From: Ferrovibrio sp964429465
Lineage (GTDB): Bacteria; Pseudomonadota; Alphaproteobacteria; Ferrovibrionales; Ferrovibrionaceae
Length of the DNA: 31,313 nt
Direction of reading: 5' to 3'
Assembly: GCA_964429465.1 (NCBI GenBank)
Contig: CAYSCA010000014.1
Location: forward strand, 1 to 31,313
A model generated the notes under the pieces. The model saw only the letters and a list, made by a program, of their open reading frames with translations. It did no database searches and was not told the origin of the DNA. The position numbers and the translations under genes are program-made. Shown piece by piece: positions 1 to 8,560 of the stretch (positions are counted from its first letter, which is position 1; each line of letters begins with the position of its first letter).

Positions 1-881
1 CCGTCAAGGCCGAGGCCTGGAAGGACGTGGTGAAGATCGCGCGCACGCATCTGCAGGATGCGACGCCGATGACGCTGGGCCAGGGCTTCGGCGCCATGGC
101 GCGGCAGGTCGAGCTTGGCGCCCGGCGCGTCGAGGCCGCGCTGCAGAATCTCTATCCGCTGGCCCAGGGCGGCACGGCGGTCGGCACCGGGCTGAATGCC
201 AAAGCCGGCTTCGATGCGGCCTTTGCCGCGGAGGTGGCAAAACTCACCGGCCTGCCGTTCACCGCCAATCCGAACAAGTTCGAAGGCATGGGCGCGCATG
301 ACGCGCTGGTGGAAGTCAGCGGCGTGCTGAACACCATCGCCGTATCGCTGGCCAAGATCGCCAACGACATCCGCTTCCTCGGCGCCGGGCCGCGTGCCGG
401 CCATGCCGAACTGGTGCTGCCGCATGACGGCCTGACCTCGTCGATCATGCCGGGCAAGCGCAATCCGACCCTGGCCGAGGCCCTGCTGCAGGTCTGCTAC
501 CAGGCGATGGGCAACCATGTGACGGTGACCCATGCCGCGGCGGCCGGGCATTTCGAGCTGAACGTGGCCAAGCCGGTGATCGTCGCCAATATCCTGCAAT
601 CCGCCGGCCTGCTGGCCGATGCGGTATCGGTGTTCGGCAGCGACATGGTGGCCGGCATCGAGCCCAATGCGGCCACCCTGCAGCGCAATGTCGAGCATTC
701 GATCATGCTGGCCACCGCGCTCAACCCGCATCTGGGCTATGACAAGGTGGCGCAGATCGTCAACAAGGCCTTTGCCGAGGGCACCTCGCCGAAACAGGCG
801 GCCGTCGACCTGGGTTACCTGACGGCCGAGGAGTATGACCGGCTGGCCGATCCGCGCGCCATGCTCGGGCCGCGGCCGTGA
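1..881 (+). CDS. fumC: Class II fumarate hydratase, C-terminal part (5' end outside window)
   Basis: This enzyme hydrates fumarate to L-malate in the TCA cycle in the cytoplasm. The reading frame is already open at base 3, so the start lies upstream of the window; about 292 residues are visible. The fumarase/aspartase signature loop is present near base 440 as TSSIMPGKRNP, with the Ser-Ser pair and the Lys and Asn of the K-x-N element. The segment FELNVAKPV and the ending GYLTAEEYDRLADPRAMLGP match FumC rather than aspartate ammonia-lyase. The first signature residue is Thr where the family normally has Gly, and the stretch after it (RNPTLAEALLQV) differs from the usual VNPTQ form, so this may be a divergent subgroup. 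The gene downstream, 103 bases away on the same strand, has its own strong ribosome binding site. Confidence 0.88.
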   Translation, partial: VKAEAWKDVVKIARTHLQDATPMTLGQGFGAMARQVELGARRVEAALQNLYPLAQGGTAVGTGLNAKAGFDAAFAAEVAKLTGLPFTANPNKFEGMGAHDALVEVSGVLNTIAVSLAKIANDIRFLGAGPRAGHAELVLPHDGLTSSIMPGKRNPTLAEALLQVCYQAMGNHVTVTHAAAAGHFELNVAKPVIVANILQSAGLLADAVSVFGSDMVAGIEPNAATLQRNVEHSIMLATALNPHLGYDKVAQIVNKAFAEGTSPKQAAVDLGYLTAEEYDRLADPRAMLGPRP

Positions 882-984
882 TCCTGCCGTAAGCGGATGT
901 TAATCCGGCGGCACTATTACAGATTGTGCTAGGATAGCGCCAAGCCGCCCGCCATGAGGCGGCGGGCTGGGGTGGGAGTTCGCC

Positions 985-2406
985 ATGCTGCTGTACATAT
1001 TCGCCGGGGTCCTGCTGCTCGGCGCCGGCACCGTCGGCTGGTATTACGTCTATGACCGCTGGATCCAGCGCGACCATGCGATCCGGCGCAATTTCCCGAT
1101 CTACGGTCGGTTCCGCTACATCATGGAGAACCTCGGCGAGTATTTTCGCCAGTACTGGTTCACCGCCGACTGGGAAGAGCGCCCGTTCAACCGCCTGACC
1201 CGCGCCTGGGTCTACCGCTCGGCCAAGGGCGTGTCGAACTATGTCGCCTTCGGCTCCGAGGTCGATGCCCAGCAGCCGGGCCATATCTATTTCCTGCACT
1301 CCGCCTTCCCGGTGAACGACGACGAGGCCGAGCCCTATACCGGCAAGTGGATCGGCAAGGGCATCGTCAGCCGGCCCTACAAGCCGGGCAGCTTCTTCAA
1401 CATCTCCGGCATGAGCTATGGCGCACTGTCCTCGGCCGCCGTCACCGCGCTGTCGGAAGGCGCGGCGCTCGCGGGCGTCTGGCTCGATACCGGCGAGGGC
1501 GGCCTGTCGCCCTATCACCTGAAGGGCAAGTGCGACATCGTCTTCCAGATCGGCACCGCCAAATACGGCGTGCGCGACAAGGACGGCAATCTCGATGACG
1601 AGCGGCTGAAGGCGATTGCCGACCTGCCGCAGGTGAAGATGATCTGCGTCAAGCTGAGCCAGGGCGCCAAGCCCGGCCGCGGCGGCATCCTGCCGGCCTC
1701 CAAGGTCAACGAGGAGATTGCCGGCATCCGCCGCATCGAGGCAGGCAAGGCCTCGATCTCGCCCAGCCGCCATCGCGAGATCACCGACATCCCCTCGCTG
1801 GTCGGCTTCATCAACCGGGTGCGCAAGGTCGCCGACAAGCCGGTCGGCATCAAGATGGCCCTGGGCAGCTACGACTTCATCGACGAATTCTTCCAGTATC
1901 TGCAGGACCGGCCCGAGGAGGCGCCCGACTTCATCCAGGTCGACGGCGCCGAGGGCGGCACCGGCGCGGCGCCGGCGCCGCTCGCCGATTATGTCGGCCA
2001 GTCGATCATCCAGTCGCTGCCGCTGATGGCCCAGCGCCTGCGCGAATACGGCCTGCGCAACCGCATCCGGCTGGTCGCCTCGGGCAAGCTGCTCACCCCG
2101 GACAAGGTGGCCTGGGCGATTGCCATGGGCGCCGATTACGTCGTCTCGGCGCGCGGCTACATGTTCGCGCTCGGCTGCATCCAGGCGATGAAATGCAATA
2201 CCGGCCACTGCCCCACCGGCGTGACCTCCAACGATCCGCGCTTCATGCGCGGCCTCGATCCGGCGCGGAAATCGGTCCGCGTCGCCAATTACGCCAGGGC
2301 CGTGCAGCATGATGTCGAAGCCATCGCGCATGCCTGCGGCTGCAAGTCGGTGCGCGAGCTGAAGGCGCATCATGTCCGCGTCAATGGCGGCGACATCATC
2401 ATGTAG
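985..2406 (+). CDS. FMN-binding glutamate synthase family protein, membrane-anchored
   Basis: The protein resembles the FMN/3Fe-4S synthase domain of the glutamate synthase large subunit, but stands alone: there is no N-terminal glutaminase domain and no GltD partner nearby. Residues 3-21 form a hydrophobic anchor. The TIM-barrel core carries ISGMSYGALS (about residue 145), TGEGGLSPYH, a glycine-rich FMN phosphate site (DGAEGGTGAAPAP, about 320) and a cysteine triplet C398-x5-C404-x4-C409, the same spacing as the 3Fe-4S ligands of GltB. The length of 473 residues fits the family of stand-alone GltB-like proteins. The start is supported by a GGTGGGAG ribosome site just upstream. The SDR gene begins 11 bases after the stop, so the two are probably co-transcribed. 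The true substrate of this family is not established; glutamate synthesis should not be assumed. Confidence 0.87.
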   Translation: MLLYIFAGVLLLGAGTVGWYYVYDRWIQRDHAIRRNFPIYGRFRYIMENLGEYFRQYWFTADWEERPFNRLTRAWVYRSAKGVSNYVAFGSEVDAQQPGHIYFLHSAFPVNDDEAEPYTGKWIGKGIVSRPYKPGSFFNISGMSYGALSSAAVTALSEGAALAGVWLDTGEGGLSPYHLKGKCDIVFQIGTAKYGVRDKDGNLDDERLKAIADLPQVKMICVKLSQGAKPGRGGILPASKVNEEIAGIRRIEAGKASISPSRHREITDIPSLVGFINRVRKVADKPVGIKMALGSYDFIDEFFQYLQDRPEEAPDFIQVDGAEGGTGAAPAPLADYVGQSIIQSLPLMAQRLREYGLRNRIRLVASGKLLTPDKVAWAIAMGADYVVSARGYMFALGCIQAMKCNTGHCPTGVTSNDPRFMRGLDPARKSVRVANYARAVQHDVEAIAHACGCKSVRELKAHHVRVNGGDIIM

Positions 2407-2417
2407 GGAGTGCGGGT

Positions 2418-3170
2418 ATGGAAACGGGATTGAAGGGCAAGCGTGTCGTGGTGGCCGGTGGCAGCAGGGGCATCGGCCGCTCCATCGCGCTGGCCTTTGC
2501 CGGCGAGGGCGCGCATGTCTCGATCTGCGCGCGCAGCGAGGGCGCGCTGCGCGACACCGAGGCCGAGCTGAAACGGGCCGGCGGCCAGGTGCATGCCGCG
2601 ACCTGCGATCTCGGCGACGGCGATGCGGTGCGCGGCTATGTCGAGGCCGCCGCCGGGGCGCTCGGCGGCATCGACATCCTGGTCAACAACGCCTCGGGCT
2701 TCGGCCGGAGCGATGACGAGGCGGGCTGGGCGGTGTCGGTCAATGTCGACCTGATGGGCAGCGTGCGCGCCAGCCAGGCCGCCATCCCGCATATCGAGAA
2801 GGCCGGCGGCGGCGCCATCCTGCATGTCTCGTCGATTTCGGGGCTGCAGGCCAGCACGCGCACGCCGCCCTATGGCGCCGTGAAGGCTGCGCTGATCCAG
2901 CTCACCAAGACCCAGGCGCTGGCGCTGGCGCCGAAGCAGATCCGGGTCAATTGCGTGGCGCCGGGCTCGATCGAGTTTCCCGGCGGCGTCTGGGACCAGG
3001 CGAAGACCGGCAACCCGAAGCTCTACCAGGCCACCCTGTCGGGCATTCCCTCGGGCCGCATGGGCCGGCCGGAGGAGGTTGCCACGCTGGCGCTGTTCCT
3101 CTGCTCCGATCTGGCCAGCTGGGTGACCGGGCAGACCGTCGCGGTGGATGGCGGGCAGATGCTGGCCTAG
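2418..3170 (+). CDS. SDR family oxidoreductase
   Basis: This is a classical short-chain dehydrogenase/reductase of 250 residues using NAD(H) or NADP(H). The nucleotide-binding motif GGSRGIG lies at residues 14-20, the NNAS motif near residue 92, and the catalytic set is Ser139, Tyr152 and Lys156 (Y-x3-K in PPYGAVKAA). The C-terminus VTGQTVAVDGG is typical of the FabG-like branch. The start follows a GGGAG ribosome site seven bases upstream, which overlaps the stop region of the preceding gene, so the pair looks like an operon. The substrate cannot be read from the sequence. The link to the FMN/Fe-S protein suggests a shared redox pathway, but that is inference. Confidence 0.9.
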   Translation: METGLKGKRVVVAGGSRGIGRSIALAFAGEGAHVSICARSEGALRDTEAELKRAGGQVHAATCDLGDGDAVRGYVEAAAGALGGIDILVNNASGFGRSDDEAGWAVSVNVDLMGSVRASQAAIPHIEKAGGGAILHVSSISGLQASTRTPPYGAVKAALIQLTKTQALALAPKQIRVNCVAPGSIEFPGGVWDQAKTGNPKLYQATLSGIPSGRMGRPEEVATLALFLCSDLASWVTGQTVAVDGGQMLA

Positions 3171-3243
3171 ACCCCGGCGCGACGCAGCGCGCGGGCACCT
3201 GATCACAACTCGGACACAGCGCTGATTTTGCGTCCCCCGGTAC

Positions 3244-3270
3244 ATTGCCTCAGCTTTTTCGCGAGGCAAT
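3244..3270 (+). promoter_or_regulatory. Hairpin overlapping a possible ribosome site
   Basis: A perfect 8-base inverted repeat (ATTGCCTC at 3244-3251, GAGGCAAT at 3263-3270, 11-base loop) lies before the spermidine-synthase-like gene. Its right arm contains the GAGG that would serve the upstream candidate ATG at 3274. If that start is used, the hairpin would mask the ribosome site; the second ATG at 3298 has its own GGGGG site and would be free. The structure is seen; the role is inferred. Confidence 0.35.
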
Positions 3271-3297
3271 CCAATGATACGGCAACGGGGGAACGAT

Positions 3298-5805
3298 ATG
3301 CGGGCAATCCTGCTTGGCATATTCCTTTTGTCATTCGCTGCACTCACCACCGAGCTCACCATCATCCGGGTATTCGATGTCATCCTGACATCCAATACGG
3401 CCTATATGGTGGTGACCTGTGCGCTGTTCGCTTTCGGCGTGGCGGGCGTGTGGCGCGCCCTGCGGCCGGTGCCGGCCGATCCCGATATCCGAAGGGCCGG
3501 CATGCAGCTATCGCTGCTGTTCGCCGCCAGCGTGGCGCTGATCCTGCCGGTCGCGAACCTGCTGCCGCTCAATTACCGCGCGCTATTCGAGCAGCCGGTG
3601 CAGCAGCTCGCCGCCTTCGGCGGGCTGTATCTGGTCGTGTCGCTGCCGTTCTTTTTCGTCGGCCTGCTGCTGTCGACGGTCTTCACCGCCTATTCCGCGG
3701 CCATCACGCGGCTGTATTTCTGGGATCTGGCCGGCGCCGCGCTGGGCTGTCTGCTCGTTGCGCCGCTGCTTCCCATGCTTGGGCCGGGCGGCCTGCTGCT
3801 CCTGCTGTCCGGCGCCGGCTGTCTGGCAGCCGCGCTGTTCACGCCGGCGCGACGGCTCGCGCGCACCTGCGCTGCGGCCGGTGCGGCGCTCGCTCTGGCG
3901 GCCCTGCTGCTGCCGGCGCAGAGCCTGGAATTCCGCAGCCATATGGACAAGCGCGGCGTGAAGACCGCGGCCGAGCAGGGGCGGATCGAGTTCAGCCGCT
4001 GGGATCCGATCTCGAAGATCGACGTTTTCGACAGCGGCGATTACGAGCAGAATGGCCGGCTGGTGCGCTTCAAGCATGTCGCCTATGACGGCGGCCAGCA
4101 AAGCACCTTCATCTATCCGTTCGACGGCGATCTCGCGGGGCTGCGCGACGACCTGGAAAACGGCCGCACGGAAATCGAGCAGCATTTCTGGTTCTCCGGC
4201 GTGGCCGCGGCCCATTATCTCAAGGCGGACAGCGAGCAGAGAGTGCTGGTGATCGGGGCCGCCGGCGGCCAGGAAACCAAGGCCGCGCTGATGTTCGGCG
4301 CGGCGGCGGTGGATGCGGTCGAGATGGTGGGCACCGTCATCGAACTGGGGCAGCAGAAATACAGCCGGTATAACGGCTACATCTTCCGCGATCCCCGCGT
4401 CCATGCCGTCCAGGGCGAGGGGCGCAGCTTTCTGCGCCAGAGCAGGGCCCGCTACGACATCATCCAGGTCTTCAGCAACCATACCAGCTCGAGCATCGCG
4501 TCCGGCACCGGCGCGATGCAGACCAGCTATCTGCAGACCGCGGAAGCCTACCAGGAGTATTTCGAGCATCTGTCTGAGAATGGCGTGCTGCAGGTGAACC
4601 ACCACGTCTTTCCCCGGATGATCGCGACCGCCGCGCTGGCCTGGTCGCGCATGGGCCGCACCGATTTCCGCGCCCATGTCGCGGTCTGGCAGCGGCCGGG
4701 CGAGGACCACCTGCCGACCATGCTGATCAAGATGCAGCGCTGGACGCCGGAGGAGCTGCAGCGGGTGCAGGATTGGTTCGCGCTGTTCGGGCATGAGGGC
4801 AACGTCCTGGTCGAAAGTCCCCTGGACATGGAGACGAGCTTCCTGCCGGGCGGCTTTTTCGACGCGCCTTTCGACGAGGCCCTGGCGGAAATGGCTCGGT
4901 TCCGCACAACGCCTGCGACCGACGACCAGCCGTATTTCAATTTCCTGCGCAAGCATGTCGGCCTGGTCGACGCGGATTCGCGCGGCTTCCTCGATGAGGC
5001 GACCGCGCAACTGCTGAACTCGCAGATGAAGGGGCCGATCCCCTTCGACCAGGTGCATCTCTATGTCACGGCTGCGGCGGGTGGATTCTTCGCGCTCGTC
5101 ATCATCCTGCTGCCGCTCGGCTTCTCGCGGGCCGGCCGCGCGCCCTGGCGGAGCCGTCCGGCGGCGCTGACCTACTTCGCCTGCCTCGGCGGCGGCTTCA
5201 TCATCATAGAGCTGGTGTTCATCCAGTCGCTGATGCGCCTGATCGGCTCGCCGCTGCATACCTATACTGCCGTGATGGTCGGGCTGCTGATTTCCGCCGG
5301 TCTGGGCAGCCTGCTGTCGCCCCGGCTGCGCGTCCTCCCGAACGACCGCTGGGCTTTGCCCTTCATCGGTATCATGGTGGGCGGCGCGCTGTTCCTGCTC
5401 TGGCATGAGGAGATCGCGAACCTCTTCCTGGCGGCGCCGCTGCTGGTCCGGATTCTTGCCGCAATGGCGCTGACGCTGCCGATCGGGTTTTTCCTCGGCA
5501 TGCCGTTTCCGCTCGGCATCGCCATGCTGGACCGGGCACCGCCCGGCGCCATCGCCTGGGCCTGGGCGATGAACAGCCTTCTCACCGTGGTCGGCGCGAT
5601 TGCCAGCGTCCTGCTCTCGCTGTTCTGGGGCTTCCAGGCCACGCTGCTGGTGGCGCTGGGCATCTACGGCATCGCCTTCGCCGCTCTGGCCCGGATGCGC
5701 CATCTCGCAGGAGAGCCTGTTGCGGCCGCGGCGCCGGAAATCGGCTTCGGCGGTCTGACAGGAGAAGGGCTGGCGGAAATCCCCGAGGTGGTCAGGCGGT
5801 CCTGA
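3298..5805 (+). CDS. Membrane protein with spermidine-synthase-like domain
   Basis: A protein of about 835 residues in three parts: an N-terminal block of roughly six membrane helices (1-225), a soluble Rossmann-type domain resembling spermidine synthases and SAM methyltransferases (about 260-560), and a C-terminal block of about seven helices (590-810). The nucleotide-binding loop reads VLVIGAAGGQE (316-326) where true spermidine synthases have a GGGDG motif. The following region reads YDIIQVFSNHTSS, without the Asp pair used to activate putrescine. It is therefore unlikely to be a standard aminopropyltransferase. Two starts are possible: ATG 3274 (GAGG site inside a hairpin) and ATG 3298 (GGGGG site, directly followed by the hydrophobic MRAILLGIFLL). 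I prefer 3298. The 3' end overlaps the convergent yedK gene by 14 bases. Function unknown. Confidence 0.8.
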   Translation: MRAILLGIFLLSFAALTTELTIIRVFDVILTSNTAYMVVTCALFAFGVAGVWRALRPVPADPDIRRAGMQLSLLFAASVALILPVANLLPLNYRALFEQPVQQLAAFGGLYLVVSLPFFFVGLLLSTVFTAYSAAITRLYFWDLAGAALGCLLVAPLLPMLGPGGLLLLLSGAGCLAAALFTPARRLARTCAAAGAALALAALLLPAQSLEFRSHMDKRGVKTAAEQGRIEFSRWDPISKIDVFDSGDYEQNGRLVRFKHVAYDGGQQSTFIYPFDGDLAGLRDDLENGRTEIEQHFWFSGVAAAHYLKADSEQRVLVIGAAGGQETKAALMFGAAAVDAVEMVGTVIELGQQKYSRYNGYIFRDPRVHAVQGEGRSFLRQSRARYDIIQVFSNHTSSSIASGTGAMQTSYLQTAEAYQEYFEHLSENGVLQVNHHVFPRMIATAALAWSRMGRTDFRAHVAVWQRPGEDHLPTMLIKMQRWTPEELQRVQDWFALFGHEGNVLVESPLDMETSFLPGGFFDAPFDEALAEMARFRTTPATDDQPYFNFLRKHVGLVDADSRGFLDEATAQLLNSQMKGPIPFDQVHLYVTAAAGGFFALVIILLPLGFSRAGRAPWRSRPAALTYFACLGGGFIIIELVFIQSLMRLIGSPLHTYTAVMVGLLISAGLGSLLSPRLRVLPNDRWALPFIGIMVGGALFLLWHEEIANLFLAAPLLVRILAAMALTLPIGFFLGMPFPLGIAMLDRAPPGAIAWAWAMNSLLTVVGAIASVLLSLFWGFQATLLVALGIYGIAFAALARMRHLAGEPVAAAAPEIGFGGLTGEGLAEIPEVVRRS

Positions 5806-6460
5806 GCGCGGCGTTCAGCGGCGCAAAGCATTCCGGGCCGTCCACCTTCACGCCGTTGACGACGGAGGTGACCCGGTAGCGCGCCATCTCCCCGGCGGGA
5901 TAGGGCTTCAGCATCGCGTGCAGGGTCCGCACCGGCGTCGCATTGTCCAGCCAGGATGCGAACTGTTCGGGCTTCAGGATCACCGGCATCCGCTCATGCA
6001 GCGGGTGGAGATAGTCATTCGCCGCCGTGGTCAGAATGGTGAAGCATTCCGCGCCGAAGGCAGCCTCGTGCTGCCAGAGGCCGGCGAAGGCAAAGAGCGC
6101 GCCATCTTTCATGCCGATCCGCCAGGGCTGCTTCGTCTTCTGACCTTCAATGGCCTGCCATTCATAGAAGCTGTCGGCCGGAATCAGGCAGCGGCGCTGC
6201 GCGAAGGCCTGGCGGAAGGTCGGCTTGCTTGCCACCGTTTCCGAACGCGCGTTGATCAGCGGCGCATTATTCGGGCCGGCAAAGCCCCAGCGCAGCAGGG
6301 CGATGTCGCGCCGGCCTGCATCGCCCCGAACCACGGCACTGCTCTGCGTCGGCGCGATGTTCCAGCGCGGCGCCACATTGGGGCGCTGCGCCGCCTCGTA
6401 AAGCTCGAAGAAGGCCGCCAGGTTATCCAGCGGCTTGGTCAGGCTGAAACGGCCGCACAT
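5792..6460 (-). CDS. yedK: SOS response-associated peptidase (SRAP/YedK/HMCES family)
   Basis: Proteins of this family bind abasic sites in single-stranded DNA and form a thiazolidine crosslink through the N-terminal cysteine, protecting replication forks. The hallmark residues are visible: Met1 is followed by Cys2 (MCGRFSL), Asn70 in LINARSET, Glu100 in FYEW and His155 in LHERMPV. The length of 222 residues is normal. The start codon comes one base after the stop of the upstream SnoaL-like gene (TGACATG), so translation is probably coupled. I see no GTTC-N7-GTTC box just before this gene pair, so direct LexA control is not evident. The 3' end overlaps the convergent membrane-protein gene by 14 bases. 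Confidence 0.93.
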   Translation of the reverse strand: MCGRFSLTKPLDNLAAFFELYEAAQRPNVAPRWNIAPTQSSAVVRGDAGRRDIALLRWGFAGPNNAPLINARSETVASKPTFRQAFAQRRCLIPADSFYEWQAIEGQKTKQPWRIGMKDGALFAFAGLWQHEAAFGAECFTILTTAANDYLHPLHERMPVILKPEQFASWLDNATPVRTLHAMLKPYPAGEMARYRVTSVVNGVKVDGPECFAPLNAALRTA

Positions 6461-6461
6461 G

Positions 6462-6929
6462 TCAGGCGAGATGCGGCCTGGCTTCGTCGCGCGCCTTCAG
6501 CGCCGCGCCCTCGCGGCCGAGAATTTTCGCCACCCGCTCTGGCGCGAAGCCGAGATCGACCAGGGCGGGGCCGGTATTGGCCACCTCGCGGTAGTCGGCG
6601 ATCAGGCCGTCGCGAAGCGTATAGATTGCCACGCCCTCGAACATCACCCGCTTGCCGCCGGCTTCGGGCAGCAGCGACTTGTAGCTGAAGGTGTAGCGGG
6701 CATAGAGCGTCCTGCCGTCGCTGACCGGATCATGCAGGTGCCAGCGGAATTCCGTCGCCGTGCGATAGAACCAGTCATTCACCAGCTCGGCGATCTTCGC
6801 CCGGCCCTTGAACGCACCGTAGAAGACGTCGTGATAGACGGCATCCTCGGTGAACAGCCGGGCGAAAGCCTCGCCGTCGCGATTCTGCACCGCCTCGGCA
6901 AAGGCGCGCAGCATGGTCTCTGTGTTCAT
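6462..6929 (-). CDS. SnoaL-like / nuclear transport factor 2 family protein
   Basis: A 155-residue soluble protein with the NTF2 cone fold. The N-terminus has the family pattern of a helix followed by LFTEDAVYHDVFYGAFKGRAKI, then beta strands including RYTFSYKSL and VMFEGVAIYTLRDGLIADYREV. Family members range from small isomerases and hydrolases to ligand-binding proteins, and no catalytic residue set can be assigned here. The start has a GGAGG ribosome site four bases upstream. It lies 23 bases after the tupA stop and one base before yedK on the same strand, so it may be translated from the tup transcript. Its functional link to tungstate or DNA repair is unknown. Confidence 0.85.
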   Translation of the reverse strand: MNTETMLRAFAEAVQNRDGEAFARLFTEDAVYHDVFYGAFKGRAKIAELVNDWFYRTATEFRWHLHDPVSDGRTLYARYTFSYKSLLPEAGGKRVMFEGVAIYTLRDGLIADYREVANTGPALVDLGFAPERVAKILGREGAALKARDEARPHLA

Positions 6930-6952
6930 GTTGCCTCCGGAGAGGCTGCAGT

Positions 6953-7789
6953 CTAGCTGCCGGTGCCGGATTTGTAATTGGGAAAAAACAGCTGCTCGCC
7001 GCCGATCCGGTAGGCGGCGATTGCCGCCTGGCCTTCCTTCGAGACCAGCCAGTCCATGAAGGCCCGGCCTTCGGCGACCTTCACCTTCGGATGCTTCTGC
7101 GGATTGACCAGCATGACGCCGTACTGATTGAACAGCCGCTCATCGCCCTGGACGAGGATCACGAGGTCGCCGCGGTTCTTGAAGTTCAGCCAGGTGCCGC
7201 GGTCGGTGAAGACATAGGCGTTCATCCCCGACGCGGTGTTCAGCGTCGGCCCCATGCCCGAGCCGGTTTCGCGATACCAGCCGCTGCCCCCGGTCTTCAC
7301 GTCGATATTGGCGGCCTTCCACAGGCGCAGCTCGGCGGCGTGGGTTCCGGAGGAATCGCCGCGCGAGGCGAAAGGCGCCTTCGCCGCCGCGATTTTCCTG
7401 TAGGCATCGACGACGTTCTTGTCGCCCTTGATCTTCGCCGGGTCGGATTTCGGGCCGACGATGACGAAGTCGTTATACATGACCAGCCGGTGATCGACGC
7501 CATGGCCGGCCTCGACGAATTTCTTCTCGGCGACCGGGTCATGTACGAAGACCACGTCGGCATCGCCGTTCTGGCCGGTCTTGAGCGCCTGGCCGGTGCC
7601 CTGGGCGACGACGCGCACGGTAATGCCGGTGGCCTTGGTGAAGAGCGGCAGGATATGGCCGAACAGGCCCGACTGCTCGGTCGAGGTGGTGCTGGCCACG
7701 ACGATGAATTTGTCCTGCGCCAGGGTGACGCCGCTGGCCAGCGCGAGGGCGAGACCGGCGGCAAGCCCGAGAATCTGTCTGCGATACAT
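6953..7789 (-). CDS. tupA: Tungstate ABC transporter substrate-binding protein
   Basis: This periplasmic protein captures tungstate and delivers it to the TupB/TupC importer. A signal peptide is clear (MYRRQ followed by a hydrophobic run, cleavage probably after LA at 23-24). The mature N-terminus contains ASTTSTEQSG (32-41), the TTST element typical of TupA/WtpA-type proteins, and later SRGDSSGTH, NTASGMNAYVFTDRGTW and a C-terminal QLFFPNY. The length of 278 residues fits TupA. A GAGGAGG ribosome site precedes the start. In this cluster the binding-protein gene comes last (B, C, A). Molybdate or a related oxyanion cannot be excluded from sequence alone, but the motif pattern favours tungstate. 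Confidence 0.9.
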   Translation of the reverse strand: MYRRQILGLAAGLALALASGVTLAQDKFIVVASTTSTEQSGLFGHILPLFTKATGITVRVVAQGTGQALKTGQNGDADVVFVHDPVAEKKFVEAGHGVDHRLVMYNDFVIVGPKSDPAKIKGDKNVVDAYRKIAAAKAPFASRGDSSGTHAAELRLWKAANIDVKTGGSGWYRETGSGMGPTLNTASGMNAYVFTDRGTWLNFKNRGDLVILVQGDERLFNQYGVMLVNPQKHPKVKVAEGRAFMDWLVSKEGQAAIAAYRIGGEQLFFPNYKSGTGS

Positions 7790-7815
7790 GGTCGTTTCCT
7801 CCTCGTTGAGTTCGG

Positions 7816-8550
7816 CTACCAGGCCAGGTCGCCGGCGAGAAACGCGCGGGCGGTGGCACTGCGCGGTGCGCTGAAGAAGGTCTCTGCCGCGGTGCGTTCG
7901 GAAATGCTGCCGCGATGCAGGAACACGATGTCGTCGGCCAGGCGGCGGGCCTGGCCGAGGTCATGGGTGGTCATCACCAGCTTGGTGCCCTCGGCGGCGA
8001 TCTGCTGCACCACGGTTTCGACCTGGCGCGTCGCGCCGGGATCGAGGCTGGCGGTCGGCTCGTCGAGGAAGAGGAGCTGCGGGTTCAGCACCCAGGCGCG
8101 CGCCAGCGCGAGGCGCTCCTGCTCACCGCCCGACAGCACGCGGGCGGGACGGTCGGCCAGCGCGGCCAGCCCGGCGCGCTCGAGCGCCAGCATCGCGCGC
8201 TCGCGGCGCACCGCGCCGTCCAGGCCGCGCAGCTTCAGCGGGAAGATCACATTGGCCAGCACCGACCGGCGCAGCAGGACGGGTTTCTGGAACACCATCG
8301 CCTGCCCGAAGCGCAGCGAAGTCGGGTTGCGGGCCGCGGCGCCCTGCCACAACACGCGCCCCGAGGTCGGCTGCAGCAAGCCGTGCATCAGCCGCAGCAG
8401 CAGGCTCTTGCCGGCGCCGTTGGGGCCGAGGATCACGGTCGGCCGCCCGGCTTCGATGGTCAGGTCGATCCCGCCGATCAGGGTCTGGCCATTGGCGGCG
8501 AATCCCACATTCTCGAGGACCAGCGGCAGCAGGGAGGGCGGCGCGTGCAT
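7816..8550 (-). CDS. tupC: Tungstate ABC transporter ATP-binding protein
   Basis: The ATPase subunit of 244 residues powers tungstate import. All ABC motifs are present: Walker A GPNGAGKS (42-49), Q-loop Gln88, signature LSGGE (139-143), Walker B LLFLDE (159-164), D-loop SLD and the switch His196 in MTTHD. I start at the ATG at 8550, preceded by a GGTGGG ribosome site. This leaves a 10-base gap after the tupB stop, while the longer open frame would overlap tupB and has no recognisable extra domain. It lies 26 bases upstream of tupA in the same operon. Confidence 0.91.
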   Translation of the reverse strand: MHAPPSLLPLVLENVGFAANGQTLIGGIDLTIEAGRPTVILGPNGAGKSLLLRLMHGLLQPTSGRVLWQGAAARNPTSLRFGQAMVFQKPVLLRRSVLANVIFPLKLRGLDGAVRRERAMLALERAGLAALADRPARVLSGGEQERLALARAWVLNPQLLFLDEPTASLDPGATRQVETVVQQIAAEGTKLVMTTHDLGQARRLADDIVFLHRGSISERTAAETFFSAPRSATARAFLAGDLAW

Positions 8551-8560
8551 CCTGCCCACC

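Noticed and set aside
760..2373. Long minus-strand open frame opposite the GltB-like gene
   Set aside because: Shadow of a real gene; low-complexity His/Arg/Ala-rich translation without motifs.
3583..5703. Long minus-strand open frame of 706 codons
   Set aside because: Antisense to the membrane protein; Gln/Arg/His-rich translation typical of shadow frames.
6900..6952. SOS box before the SnoaL-like/yedK genes
   Set aside because: Isolated GTTC and GTTG words are present, but no second GTTC at the seven-base spacing.
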